From: Telopea speciosissima
Taxonomy: Eukaryota; Streptophyta; Magnoliopsida; Proteales; Proteaceae
Direction of reading: 5' to 3'
Assembly: GCF_018873765.1 (NCBI RefSeq)
Contig: NC_057921.1
Coordinates: 20,458,604-20,522,603, forward strand
Length of the DNA: 64,000 bases
Shown here: piece by piece, positions 21,452 through 32,709 of the stretch
How positions within the stretch are numbered: position 1 is the first letter of the stretch
Layout of the letters: every line of letters begins with the position of its first letter
Notes under the pieces: generated by a model
Seen by the model: only the letters and a program-made list of their open reading frames with translations
Told to the model about the DNA's origin: nothing
Databases searched by the model: none
Position numbers and translations under genes: made by a program

Positions 21452-23340
21452 TATCACACCCCAAAACCACCCCCTAGGAGGATTGGGTAGGTGATCCGAA
21501 TTGCATAACAGAAATCCACCAAATCCCATGGATCTAGAAGCAGTGCTTATGATTATGGAACCACAACCATCACTTTACCGTAGATAAAATCAGAGTGTCG
21601 CAGATAACTACAATTTAATAAATAAAAAGAAACGTAGCAATACAAGGACGCGGTGACAATATATATACATATAAAAGTTTTACATTTCTCATCAACCCAC
21701 ACACAAAGGAAACAAAGAAACAAAGCTGATAAGTACAATACTACATACAAAAATATATGCAGGATGAGCATACTCAGCCCCAAAAAGGAAAAGTAAAAAC
21801 TACAACCAACAAGTCAGAACGGGGATAACTCTAGATAACCCAAAAGGAGTCCCCAAGCCAAAAAGCTGTCATGAACACACTTCAATGGTCTTCATCAACA
21901 ACCACTGAAAATGTGCGCAGGATCGGTATGACCTCCGTCAGGGTCCACACCAACATCGTCATAACAACCAAAACTCTCCTCCTCGAGATAGCCCGCCATG
22001 CCATAGCGGCATCCACCTGCAAAATCATCTAAGCAAAACATTGTATAACAGAGTGTGAGCCCCACTGAGCTCGTGAGCAAATAACATCAATCATACTTGC
22101 AAATGCAACCACAATTCACAATTCAAATGATCCTACATGATATGCAAGTCCAGATTTTATTATTAGCCACCTACCATTACAACTAAGTCGGGTCTGTGCC
22201 ACTACAATTCCCAATACATGTATCCCTGGTGCGGGCTTCTAACCCCTTCCCGCGATACACCCATTGAGTTGTCGGAGAGGACCAGTCAGCTCCTGCATTC
22301 GTTCACCAAGGTCAGCCCGACCAGTCCTCTGTGATTAACCTGTGGGACAATCCATTTCTTTCTGTCTTTTCTTTTCTGGCTTATAGCCCATGTGCACCAT
22401 TCCGGTGTTCTATTCATTTCATGCACCATTCTGGTGTTCAATTCATTTCTTTTCTCTTTTTTTCATATTCTGATGGTCGCCCCCATAGGCATCCAACACC
22501 TTAAACCCTGTTGGCAAGGGTATGTGGCACGGGTGATGAAACTCTAGCCCCATATCAATATGGCATCGTATGAGTCAGGTGGTGTCAACCGCATCCCATG
22601 CTACGGGCTACCACATGCCTCATTTCCAAGCCGACTACGGCATCTAGTCTAACATTCACAATCATCATATAAGAATTCACAGTGTTGATCAACAGACAGT
22701 CATTATGCAGTGATTTGAGTAATTTGAACAGAAGTAATTAACACAACAATTATATTCAATTCTTATTAGCCAGCATCAGATCATAATTACATATACACAC
22801 ATGATAATATTGTTCACTCACCTGCACTTGGCTCTAGGTATTCAGTCTCAATCTCAGTTCCAGTAGTTGTCTGGTTGTTGACCTTGAGCACGGAATCAGG
22901 TCCTAGATATAAATCAGAAGTTGTCATGTTAAGCTTTTTAAACTATCTCTGTTAGTCCTAGGGTTGACCTAAGCTTACTGGGTAGACCCAAGGTTCAATT
23001 AGGTTCACTGGGAGTCACTGGGCCTTACACTGGGCCTTAGGTACATGTCCCGGTGCATGGGCCAGTGTTTATGGAATACGAGTAAAGTGGTCATTGCAAA
23101 TGTCTATACCCAACCCTAGTTCAGAATAGGTGCACAGTGCTGTCCATGACTTGCTTGTGCAGCAGGACCAAGCACAGCAGGGTTACAACCACCTACGGGG
23201 CCCACTAGGGTTCCAAAGCAATCTCAATAAAGAATAGATCTAGCGAAGGGCATTTTAGTCATTTCCCACCTTCCCACAGCATCCAACGGCCAATAGGTGA
23301 GAAACACCAAGTCTGTCCATCAAAATAGCCCATTTTCCAT

Positions 23341-23392
23341 CACTATGCGATGGCTCTGGGCCTTGCTGCATCGCCCAGTGCATCGCCCAGTG
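23341..23392. repeat. 12-bp dyad, copy 1 (Tekay 3' LTR)
   Basis: Arm cactatgcgatg (23341) and arm catcgcccagtg (23369), plus an extra catcgcccagtg immediately after (23381-23392). The arm starts are 28 bp apart, as in the other copies. Equivalent in the 5' LTR at about 34599. Confidence 0.7.
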
Positions 23393-24116
23393 GCTATACA
23401 ATCGATAGGTTGAGTTTCCAAGGTGGGGCCTGCAAGGCTAAGCCCTAAATGGATCCCTTGCATGTCAGGGGGGTCCGGTAGCCCCTAAGGTGGCCTACCT
23501 CATGGTCCAATTTGATTCTCTATCAGATCCATCATTAGGCTGACAGTGGCTGCCCAAGTAGCCCAGATGAATAGTATTTAGGGTTTTGGCTAAGCTTAGG
23601 AGTTGGTTTCAGCCACATGCAGGGCTAGAACAGCATGCCAAATGAGGGCCAGGGCTGCAATCATCTAGGGTTTGATCTCTGCAGCCCTAGCTTGCACCTA
23701 GGGTTCCAATCCATAGATCAGTAGGGCCAACTGGCAGTGTAGGTGGGCACAGCCAGCTTCGGCTCCAAGGAATAGCAAAACAGAATATTAAAAATGCATA
23801 AAGATCTCAAATCTTCCATGCACAAGGTCTGCATGGCAGATCTGGACCAGTACTGGGCAAACCCTAGCTAGTCTGGGCTGCCCAGAGAGCTTAAACACAG
23901 ACAATCAGAGAGGGAATGGGAACAACAGGTGTTTATAGGTGATTTTATACCTGAGCAGGGGTTGGAGCAGCTCGAGCTCAGGCTGGTGCAGGGTTGCAGC
24001 AGACTCCCCCTCTTCCTCTTCCTTCTTCTCCTCCTTCTCTTTCTCTCCTTTTTCCTCTCTTTCTCTCCTCTCGGTTTCAGCAAAGAACAAGAGCTCTAAA
24101 TGAGCCTAAGCCTGCC

Positions 24117-24124
24117 TATTTATA
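24117..24124 (-). promoter_or_regulatory. TATA box, Tekay 3' LTR
   Basis: Minus-strand TATAAATA, conserved in the 5' LTR at 35374-35381. It lies about 620 bp into the LTR on the minus strand, a plausible U3/R boundary marker. Confidence 0.55.
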
Positions 24125-24340
24125 GACCCAAGAACAACTGAGGTCTGTTTGGCCACTAAGGCTCCTTTTAAAAATCAGTTTTTGAACTGATTCTGACTGA
24201 TTCTGGGCGCTCTAGTGGGGTCCACAGTGAACTAAGGTCATGAGGTGGTCCCTCAGACTTCCCTCTATCAGTGGAGGGTGCCCATGTTCATATTGGGTGG
24301 TCCCCATAATTAAAATAATAAAAAAATAAGCAAAATCTGT

Positions 24341-24380
24341 CACTGGGCGATGTCACTGGGCTTTGCTGCATCGCCCAGTG
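24341..24380. repeat. 12-bp dyad, copy 2 (Tekay 3' LTR)
   Basis: Perfect inverted repeat: cactgggcgatg (24341-24352) and catcgcccagtg (24369-24380), with a 16-base loop. Placed in U3, some 360-400 bp from the LTR start on the minus strand. Confidence 0.85.
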
Positions 24381-24741
24381 CCATGGCCCGGAGAATTCCA
24401 GCAATTGAAACTCAAAGGGGGCTTGCACAGGGGTTTGACCTTAAGTCAGGGTATTGTCCCCCACATGCCCATTAGGGATTTTTGGCACATTTTCCATAGG
24501 TGGGTCCCACAGTACTGGGGAGGAGAGAGATTACTTGGAATCCAAGTCATACATCAGGCTGTGAGCTGTACAAGTGTAGGGCTCTGCTATCCATCTTCTA
24601 AAAAGTATATAGGAGGACATGCACTGGGTTTCTTCATTGATCCATGTCACTGGTGTGATGCTCCACATTGGTCCTAGTTGCATGGTCAGGGGTTCCTGTT
24701 CTTCAACAGCAATTTTAGCCAGTCAGGGGCAGGGTTTGACA

Positions 24742-24753
24742 TTTCTCCCCACC
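24742..24753 (-). other. Tekay polypurine tract
   Basis: Minus strand ggtggggagaaa directly before the LTR start TGTCAAAC and after the pol stop TAA. It is the primer for plus-strand cDNA. Confidence 0.85.
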
Positions 24754-26110
24754 TTACAAAAATTTCATCCTCGAAATTTGCTTACCTGGTAATCCAAAAA
24801 GTTGAGGATACTTCTCCTTCATTTCTTCCTCTCGTTCCCATGAAGCTTCTTCTGTTGGGTTATTTCCCCATCAAACTTTCACAAAAGTGACGGTACGGTT
24901 ATAAAGGTTATGCTCCTTCCTATCAAATATCTCCGTGGGGTGTTCTTCATAGGTCATATCCACGTCCAACTGTTCAAGTTCAGTCGATAGTACATGCGTC
25001 GGATTATTTAAGTACTTTCGTAGCATTGACACATGAAAAACATCGTGGACGCCTGACAAGGATGGTGGTAGAGCCAGTCGGTATGCTACGGGTCCCACTT
25101 TATTAAGAATTTCTTATGGACTAATGAATCTTGGGCTCAACTTGCCTTTCTTGTTCAAACATAGCAGTCCTTTGGTTGGAGATACTCGAAGGAATACTTT
25201 TTCTCCGACCTCAAACGCAATATCCTTCCTTCGGTTATCCGCATAACTCTTCTGTCTCGACTGGGCTGCCTTGATCTTTTCTCTTATGAAATCCACCTTG
25301 TCGCAAGTCGCTTGAATCATTTCGGGTCCGAGATATTTTTGGTCACCAACTTCATCCCAATAAAGCGGAGTTCGGTACTTCCTGCCATAGAGTGCTTCGA
25401 ACGGTGCCATGCCAATGGTGGAGTGAGAGCTATTATTGTATGTAAATTCCACCAGTAGTATGTGACCATCCCAACTATCATTCATTCTAGAGCACAGGCT
25501 CAGAGTATATCTTCTAAGGTTTGGATGGTTCTCTCCGACTGTCCATCGGTCTACGGATGGAAGTTGTGCTGAGATTTAGTTGAGATCCCAATGCCTTTTG
25601 TAAACTTCTCCAAAACCTTGAGGTAAATCGAGGATCTCTATTAGACACAATACTGACAGGCACGCCGTGTAAGCAGACTATGTTCTCAATGTATATCTGG
25701 GCAAGCTTCTCCATTGGGTAACTTATTTTAATCGGTATGAAGTGAGCTGCCTTTGTCAGTCTGTCTACGATCTCCCAAATGGCATTCATGCCTTTTCTAG
25801 TGTTGGGCAGATTCGTCACAAAATCCATAGTGATTCTTTCCCATTTCCACTCAAGTTTGGGAAGTGGCTGCAAGAGTCCATACGGTCAGTGTCTCTCTGC
25901 CTTTATCTGTTGACAGGTAAGGCACTTAGGCATGTAGATTGTTATGGTTTCCTTCATTCCAATCCACCAGTAGTACTTCTTCAAATCCTTATACATCTTT
26001 GTACTTTCGGGGTGGATTGTATAGGGTGAGCTGTGCTCCTCTTTAAGAATTCGGTCTTGGACATCAAAATCGTTAGGCACGCACAACCTGTCTCAAAACT
26101 TCAATGCACC
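24754..26110 (-). pseudogene. Tekay integrase with chromodomain
   Basis: From 26086: HHCC finger (EEHSSPYTIHPES ... CLTCQQIK). The catalytic core (25873-25514) has MDFVTNLP carrying the first Asp, then SNRDPRF where the second catalytic Asp is Asn. A frameshift and stop follow in the region that should read HPQTDGQSE. The C-terminal GPY/F part is at 25485-25114 (FEALYGRKYRTPLYW, FLRVSPTKG). Last comes a chromodomain (YEEHPTEIFDRKEHNLYNRTV, a TGA at 24873-24871, then WEREEEMKEKYPQLF) ending at TAA 24754. Chromodomains of this clade steer integration to marked chromatin. This copy is inactive. Confidence 0.88.
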
Positions 26111-26140
26111 ATCTTGGGCTAATGAAAAATCCGGGTCCCT

Positions 26141-27660
26141 TTAGACACCATGTTGAACTTCTCGAATTATCTTGGCCAGCTCGAGATCCAATGGTTGTTT
26201 CACAATTATTTCTTCTCCTATCGACGGTTGTAGGTCCATAGCTGCTAATTGCATAGCCGTTTCTTCTATCACGAGCTCCAAATCAAATTTTTGAGTTTCT
26301 TCTATTAATTGCTCACTTACGACCAAAGATGCAAGGGATGCAGTTTGTAATTTTCTGCTTAATGCATCCACCACAACATTGGCTTTACTGGGATGGTACT
26401 GGATTTCACAGTTATAGTCTTTTACTAATTCCAGTCATCGTCTTTGTCTCATGTTCAGCTCCTTTTGGGTGAAGAAATACTTCAGGCTTTTGTGATCACT
26501 GAAGATCTCACTCTTTTCACCGTATAGGTAATGTTGCCAAATTGCTGAAGACTACCACTGCCAACTCTAAATCATGAGTGGGGTAATTCTTCTCATGTTC
26601 CTTCATTTTCCTGGAGGCGTAGGCGACCACTTTACCTCTTTGCATCAGGACACCACCTAAACCTGTTCTAAATGCGTCCGTGTACACCACCATTCCTTCG
26701 GTTCCATCTGGAATTGTCAAAACTGGAGCCGATACTAATTGGTTTTTCAATTCTTGAAACCTTTTCTTGCACACTTCATTCCATTCAAACTTAGCACCCT
26801 TTTTCATGAGTTTTGTCATGGGCGCCGAGATACGCGAGAAATTCTCGATAAATCTTCGATAGTAGCCAGCTAATCCTAAGAAACTTCGGATCTCAGTGGC
26901 ATTCTTTAGAGTCTCCCACTCAAGAACTGCCTTCAACTTACCTGGGTCTACTTTGATGCCGTCTTTGGTGACGATATTCCCCAGGAATCCAATTTGGTGA
27001 AGCCAAAATTCACACTTACTGAACTTGGCATAAAGCTAGTGTTCCCGCAATCGCTGCAACACGAAAATAAGGTGTCGTGCACGCTCTTCCTCACTCTTAG
27101 AGTACACCAGGATGTCGTCAATAAATACTATGATAAACTTATCCAGCACGTCATGGAACACTCTATTCATCATATCCATGAATGTTGTCGGGGCATTGGT
27201 TAGCCCAAACGATAAAACTAAGAATTCATAGTGTCTGTATCGAGTTCAGAATGCCGTTTTATGAATGTCACTACTTTTGATCTTCAGTTGATGGTATCTG
27301 GACCTAAGATCAATCTTAGAGAAAACACTTGCTCCTTGTAGCTAATCAAATAGGTCGTCGATACGCGGCAACGGATATCGATTCTTAATTGTCAGTTTAT
27401 TTAACTCGCGGTAGTCGATACACAGTCGCATACTACCATCCTTCTTCTCTACGAATAGCACGAGTGCTCCCCAGGGTGATACACTGGGTCGAATTAATCC
27501 CTTCTTCAGTAGGTCTTGAAGTTGTGTCTGCAATTCTTTCAATTCAATGGGTGCCATTCGACATGGGGCCTTGGATACCGGTACTGCACCAGGGATCAAA
27601 TCAATCGTGAACTCTATATCGCGGTTCGGCAGTAGCTGAGAGATCTTCTGGAAATACATC
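26141..27660 (-). pseudogene. Tekay reverse transcriptase and RNase H
   Basis: RT begins near 27660 ([64 protein letters not shown]). It continues with stops to the catalytic FIDDILVY block at about 27110-27150 and [19 protein letters not shown] (26936-26517). The RNase H reads [16 protein letters not shown], where the usual Asp-Ala-Ser is Asp-Ala-Phe, and [23 protein letters not shown], ending with VDALSRK at 26374. Domain order and spacing are normal for a chromovirus. A TAG and frame breaks interrupt 26940-27340. Confidence 0.88.
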
Positions 27661-27699
27661 AGGAAAGTCTCTGATGACGTGGAGTTCTTCCATAGGTTT

Positions 27700-28140
27700 T
27701 ATCTTCGCCTCTGTATCTATCGCAGTGGCCAAAAAGCCTTAGCATCCTTCTTCTAGTAACTTTCGCATCTGGAGTGCGAATAACGTTATCCTTCTGGATT
27801 TCCTTCTTGGTTCACTTTGATAGGTGAAGTCTGACCCATCTTCCATTTTAAATTTTATCTTTTTCTCCACACATAAGACGGTCGCACCATAGGCAGACAG
27901 CCGATCCATGCCTAGTATTACGTCAAAATCATTTATATCCATTTTTATCAGTCGTCCAGTTAGTTTCTTTCCACATATTTCAAACTCACGACACTCCCTG
28001 CCGGCGTGCTAACTACTAACTCATGCCCAATATCTCTTGGTTGATCTTTCATCTTACTTGCAAAGGTTGAGGAGACGAAAACGTAGGTTGCGCCCGAGTC
28101 GAATAATACTCGTGTGGGTATGGTTGAGATATTCAGGGTA
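27700..28140 (-). pseudogene. Tekay aspartic protease
   Basis: Active site read on the minus strand as VLFDSGATYVFVSSTF near 28110-28070 (DSGA intact). A frameshifted stretch follows with VVSTPAGRECREFEICGKKL, then DINDFDVILGMDRLSAYGA (27942 onward), the conserved C-terminal strand. Sits between gag and RT as expected. Confidence 0.8.
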
Positions 28141-29666
28141 CCTAGGGTTTATAGGTAATTTAGGTCACATAAAGTATGCCAATTATTCCCTATAGCCAAG
28201 TAGTGTTTAGCAACATACCTGTCAATACGTCAGGGTTTGCCTCAGCTTCTTCATTCGTCAAAGCGTACACCCTTCCTTATGTTCGATTGTCCCGTGGCTG
28301 AAATGGCCTAGCATAGGGCTTACATGGCGAGTTGTTGCCATACCCACACGATCTACAATCTTTGGCCATATGCCCTTCCTTGTTGCATAGATAGCACTTA
28401 AAAGGTGGAACACCGGGTGTTGAGGCTTTGCTTGCTTGACTTGCTGCTAGTTGGGCTGGTGAGGTTGCTGTCGTCGCTTGACTCATAGTAGGTTGTGAAG
28501 GTCGATTGAATGTGGAGCAGAAAGGGGTCTTTCCCATGATCGGCCTACGGTATAGAGTCGAAGTAGGGCTTGAACTTGTTCCTCGGTAAACTTTATTCGG
28601 CCATCTGAAGGTCTTAAAATTCTTTGGCCTTTTATTCAAACCAGACGACATCACAGTCTTTTCTTTCTCTTTCTCCTTGAACCTATCCTCCATTGTTTTC
28701 GCCTTATCAACCATTTGAGCATAATCCCGTATATCCATAATTGATAGAACTGACCCAATCTCAGTTTTGAGTCCCTTCTCAAATTTCTTAGCCTTACTAA
28801 CGTCCCCTTTCAGGTGATCTGGGGCAAAATGGAACAAGTCCTCAAATCGTTGCTAATAGTCTAGTACCGACTTAGTTCCTTACACCAGTGCGATGAATTC
28901 TGCTTCCTTTCTATCCTTGAAACTCTCGGGAAAGTAGTTCTTGAAGAAAACTTCCTCAAATATTCCCACGTGGGCTTCGGGTGAATAGCCTCCAAATTAG
29001 GCTTTGTGGCTTTCCACCAAGCTTCGGCTTCATTCTACAACTGATAACCCGCACAAATAATCTTTTGTGCATCCGTGCACTCTAGTACTTCAAATGCCTT
29101 TTCTAGGGCACTGATCCACCGGAAATCTTCTGATGTTATTATGGAAAATGTAGGTGGTTGGAGTTTCTTGAATCTCTCCATAACCTTGGCAGTAGAATTT
29201 TCTGCTAAATGTTGAGGTATTGGTAGTGGATATAGTACGGGCCGATTAGGTGGTGGTGGAGGTGCAGCACGTTCATGCATTATAGTTGTAAACTGTGTAG
29301 ACATCTGACCAAACAACTCTTATTGTTGTTGCATGGTCTGCATCATCGTGGTCATGAATGTAGTCACGTCGCTGGCTACCACACTTGGCTGAGGTGCTGC
29401 TACAGTAGCTTGTGCAGCTGTTGTGCTCCTGATGAAACAGCCGATGCCTCAGAGTTTTGAGCCTCACTTCAGTTAGGCAGCGCAACCTCTGGTACAACTC
29501 TAGGTTGTTTACCCTTATGACCTCCACGAGAACTTCTACTGTTGACCATTGTTGCATCTCTGAAAAGAGGAGAGTGTTCAATATTCCCAATTTCATCTAT
29601 GTGGATAAATAGTTGTTTCCTAACTAAGCAAGTACAAATCCAACCCATAGTTCCAATGAGTATCAT
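28141..29666 (-). pseudogene. Tekay gag
   Basis: N-terminal part at 29666-29035 (MSTQFTTIMHE, a proline run, then MERFKKLQPPTFS and ALEKAFEVLECTDAQK). There is a broken middle (28840-29034). The C-terminal part at 28837-28277 has FEKGLKTEIGSVLSIM, a basic region and a complete CCHC knuckle CYLCNKEGHMAKDC near 28350-28390, which binds RNA in the particle. Stops and frame changes split it into three pieces. The domain order matches chromoviral gags. Confidence 0.85.
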
Positions 29667-31071
29667 GAGTCATACCAGTAAGGTGGATTGTTAGATTCAT
29701 TATCTTGGTTTGTTAGGTGATGTGTTCTATTGAATACTTTGTGTTTCTCTTTCTTATGCATTTTATGTGTCAATATGCTATGCATGGCACTAATGAGAAA
29801 TTTTAGATTTTCAAATAAAGACTTTTAATTAATTACCTGATCTAGCAGGCAAGCATCTCCAGCTTCTTCCCAGTCACAAACTCCATAGCCAGTAGGAATT
29901 CTATGTCAGCTCTTACCTCTTCAGCTAAAGTCATAAAATAGCCTCGCTCTTCTAGTCCACTAATGGCAGCAACAACCAAGTAAAAGTCCAGTCGATTCTC
30001 AGCTCAAGGTAACACTAGTCGTATCCATCTCAGTCTCTCTCACAGGTGTCTAAGATAGATCATGATGCTGGGGTCTCCAGCCTCAGGTAAGGTAGTAGTT
30101 CCTGTCACATAAAATGGTTCTAGGCATGAGGGCATACTTAATTAAAAGAATTATGTAGACAACTGTCGAAACTTAAATAACTAGAGATCAATGAAACAAC
30201 TCTTGGGTTGGCTCGAGGTACCTTACCATCTAGGTGTTCAATTTTCTACGAACCCTATTTGGTCCTATTTTCCACTATCCTAGGCCTTGATTAGGATGAG
30301 ATCTACGCTCCCCATACTTACTAATCCCCTGATACAACATACTTACATATCTAAGTTCTGTTTGCATAGCAGCACACCAAGCAGTTCGTACATCACAATA
30401 TTCAGACATGTAGTAACTAGGTAGTATACACCAACCATTATACACATTTATCATATATTAAATATTCATCATAAACACACCAACAAAAGTTTTTCTTTTC
30501 TCTCTTTTTTTCTTCTCAAGTCCTATGAGTTCTATACAACCCTTTACAGAAATTTCACCCCTTTGGGTTTGAGAAGGTTGTGTTTGCTTAGTACTTATTT
30601 ACTTATTATTATATTATTATATTATATTTTTTTTTCAAAACCATCTGTGAAAGTTCATATTTTATGTTTATTAAGGTTAATATGGTCAAATCTCAAGTCC
30701 CTACATGTAATTAGCTCAAAACAACAAATCTGCACACACTGGGCGATGTCTCTGGGCGTTGCCACATCGCCCAATGCCATCGCCCAGAGAATCGGGGAGC
30801 AGGTTTTTAAGTCTGAGAGGGGCCCATTTCTTTTCTATTTTCTTCAAAACTCTTCTAAACTCTTGGGAAAGGTTCTTGTAGGGTAAGGGGACCACTTTTA
30901 CACCAAATCCTTGCGATTCTCTGGGGTTTTTGCGCATCTAGGTGTGTTTAGGTATGCTTTCGTAACACTTACCCTATTTTACCTCTTCCTTTTTGTTTCC
31001 TATTGCTTTAGTTAGGGTTTCTATTGTTTTCCTTACCCTAACTTGGTTGTTCTTGCTATTCCTAGTAGGAA
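29667..31071 (-). other. Tekay leader, part without coding sequence
   Basis: Untranslated leader between gag and the antisense ORF. It is AT-rich, with a tattatattattatattatat stretch near 30604-30625 that could serve a plus-strand promoter, and one dyad copy at 30737-30776. I see no other feature. Confidence 0.5.
30737..30776. repeat. 12-bp dyad, copy in Tekay leader
   Basis: cactgggcgatg (30737-30748) and catcgcccaatg (30765-30776; one change). Same 28-bp register as the LTR copies and followed by the same gccatcgcccagagaat-type text, so leader and LTR share a segment of at least 55 bp. Confidence 0.8.
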
Positions 31072-32307
31072 ATGTCTTCCAGTCGTCGTACAACTCAAAA
31101 ATCGGTAGCCCAAAAGAGGCTACGGGTCGAATCCAAGGAATCTTCCTATTCTTCTTCGGTTGCACCATCATCTCCTAGAGAGGATTCGTCTTCCGAGGAA
31201 CCAGATTTTGATCACCATCTTTTCTCCAGGTATTAGCATGCCAAAGAATGGAAGAATTTTGCTTCTGTAAAGATAGTGAATGGTCGGGTGGTATGAGTAG
31301 AGGACTTCCACCAATGTGGCCTCTTTGCCAAATCCAATGCCCTAGGCTGGGCATCGATGCTGTCCCCTACCGAGCCTTGTTATCCCAACTTGGTTAGGTA
31401 CTTCTATTGTAACTTGATGCCATCCGGGGCACAAGACTTCACACTTCAGTGTAGGGTAAAGGGAGTGGATATCAGATTGACCACTACCCTTCTAACAGAG
31501 ATCCTGGGTTTACCAGACACAGGAGAGCGGGTTTACTATCAACCCCGCATGGATATTTCTGATATGTTTTCTTTGGAGACTAGAAGGGCAGTTTTCACAG
31601 CTTTGACAGGTTCAGGAAACACTCCTAAGTCTGAGACTGCCTACAAACCTAGTTCCAGGGTGATCAGTAGGTGTGTAACCTACAGTATTTACCCTAAGGG
31701 TGGAAACAAGGGCAGTATTTCCATGATGAGAGCATAAATTACCTACTGCCTCTTGGGAGCTGGTCAAGGGGGTCCAGTCATCAACCTCCTTTATTTGTTA
31801 CTTTAGGTGATGCTTTATCACGCGTGAAACCCAGTTGATGGGAACCTTCCCTACGGGAAATTCCTTACCTTGGTTTTCCGGTATTTTGGGGTGCCATTGG
31901 AGGGCGAGTACATAGACAAGGTCTGATCTAGGCCTATAGATAAGACCTCTATTTTAAAGATGAAAGTGCTAGGAGAGGATCCAGTATAGGGCGAGGAGCA
32001 GATGGAGATGCAGCAGGATGTGGGGCAGCAGGGAATGGGGCATGATGAGGATGTCCAGGGTATGGATGAGCAAAGAGACATTGAGGGTGACACCCAGGGT
32101 CTTCATGCAGAGGAGCAGGGGATAGGTCCAAATGATCTCGAGGGCTTTGACACTCAATTTATAGACTTACCTGCTTACGAGACGACCGATGCCACTAGCG
32201 CACAGGTTCCAAGTCCTAATGATTGGGCACAAATGATGACACACTTCCAGAGTCTTGGCACTCAGCTCTCCAGCTTAGCGACCAGGGTGGATCGGGGCTT
32301 TACTTAG
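31072..32307 (+). pseudogene. Antisense ORF in Tekay leader (plant transposon-protein-like)
   Basis: Plus-strand gene opposite to the element. It opens at 31072 (MSSSRRTTQKS, Ser-rich), has a TAG near 31229 and a TGA near 31292, then a long open part (31357-31737): YPNLVRYFYCNL, LTTTLLTEILGLPDTG. After a TAA at 31735 it continues as LPYGKFLTLVFRYFGVPLEGEY. The last part (32002-32307) is acidic (QQDVGQQGMGHDED) and ends in LSSLATRVDRGFT*. The layout resembles the plant family called putative plant transposon protein (Transposase_32). That match is from memory of its motifs, not a search. Role unknown. Confidence 0.6.
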
Positions 32308-32692
32308 AGACGAGAGTGGGGTCTGTGGAGCAACGTCTAGATTTCTAGGATGGTTCTACACAGTTGATTCACGCCAGACTCAGCCTCCTCCGAGCGACGT
32401 ACCTCCTTCTGAATAGTTCCAGCAGTTCTAGACCTTCTCCTGCTACGTGGTCATGATCATCTTAGTTATTTCTTTTCCTATGCTTTTGTATTTTTCTCTT
32501 TGTTTTCAGTTTATGTACTTGTTGAATTGCAGTTATGCAATCAAACTTTTGTAATTATTGTTGAGTTAATGAAAATCTTGCATCTTTACTTAATTGCATC
32601 TACCTCCCCTATAGTTTTTAATTCTTGCATGTTTTATTGTTTAAAGCTTATTAGTCCTAGTCTGCAATCCATAATCGCAAGAAGAGCCTCAC

Positions 32693-32704
32693 GCTTTGAT
32701 ACCA
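32693..32704 (-). other. Tekay primer binding site (tRNA-iMet type)
   Basis: Minus strand TGGTATCAAAGC, five bases after the 5' LTR end TGACA. It differs by one base from the usual TGGTATCAGAGC complementary to initiator tRNA-Met. Confidence 0.85.
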
Positions 32705-32709
32705 AGCTC

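Larger units (their letters stand above)
21452..24741 (-). repeat. Tekay 3' LTR
   Basis: 3290 bp. On the minus strand it starts TGTCAAACCCTGCCCC at 24741 and ends GGGGTGTGATA at 21452 (the final CA has changed to TA; the other LTR keeps TGTGACA). Collinear with 32710-35995. Over the first 200 bases I count roughly one difference per eight to ten bases, mostly transitions; later parts look closer. Confidence 0.92.

Noticed and set aside
21553..22080. Minus-strand ORFs repeated in both Tekay LTRs (also 32809-33336), considered as LTR-encoded proteins
   Set aside because: Their near-identity only reflects LTR duplication. The stop-free lengths are short and there is no domain.
23868..24090. Arg/Lys/Glu-rich minus ORFs in the Tekay LTR
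   Set aside because: They come from a CT-rich low-complexity stretch (24001-24070) inside the LTR and are not conserved as an ORF in the other LTR.
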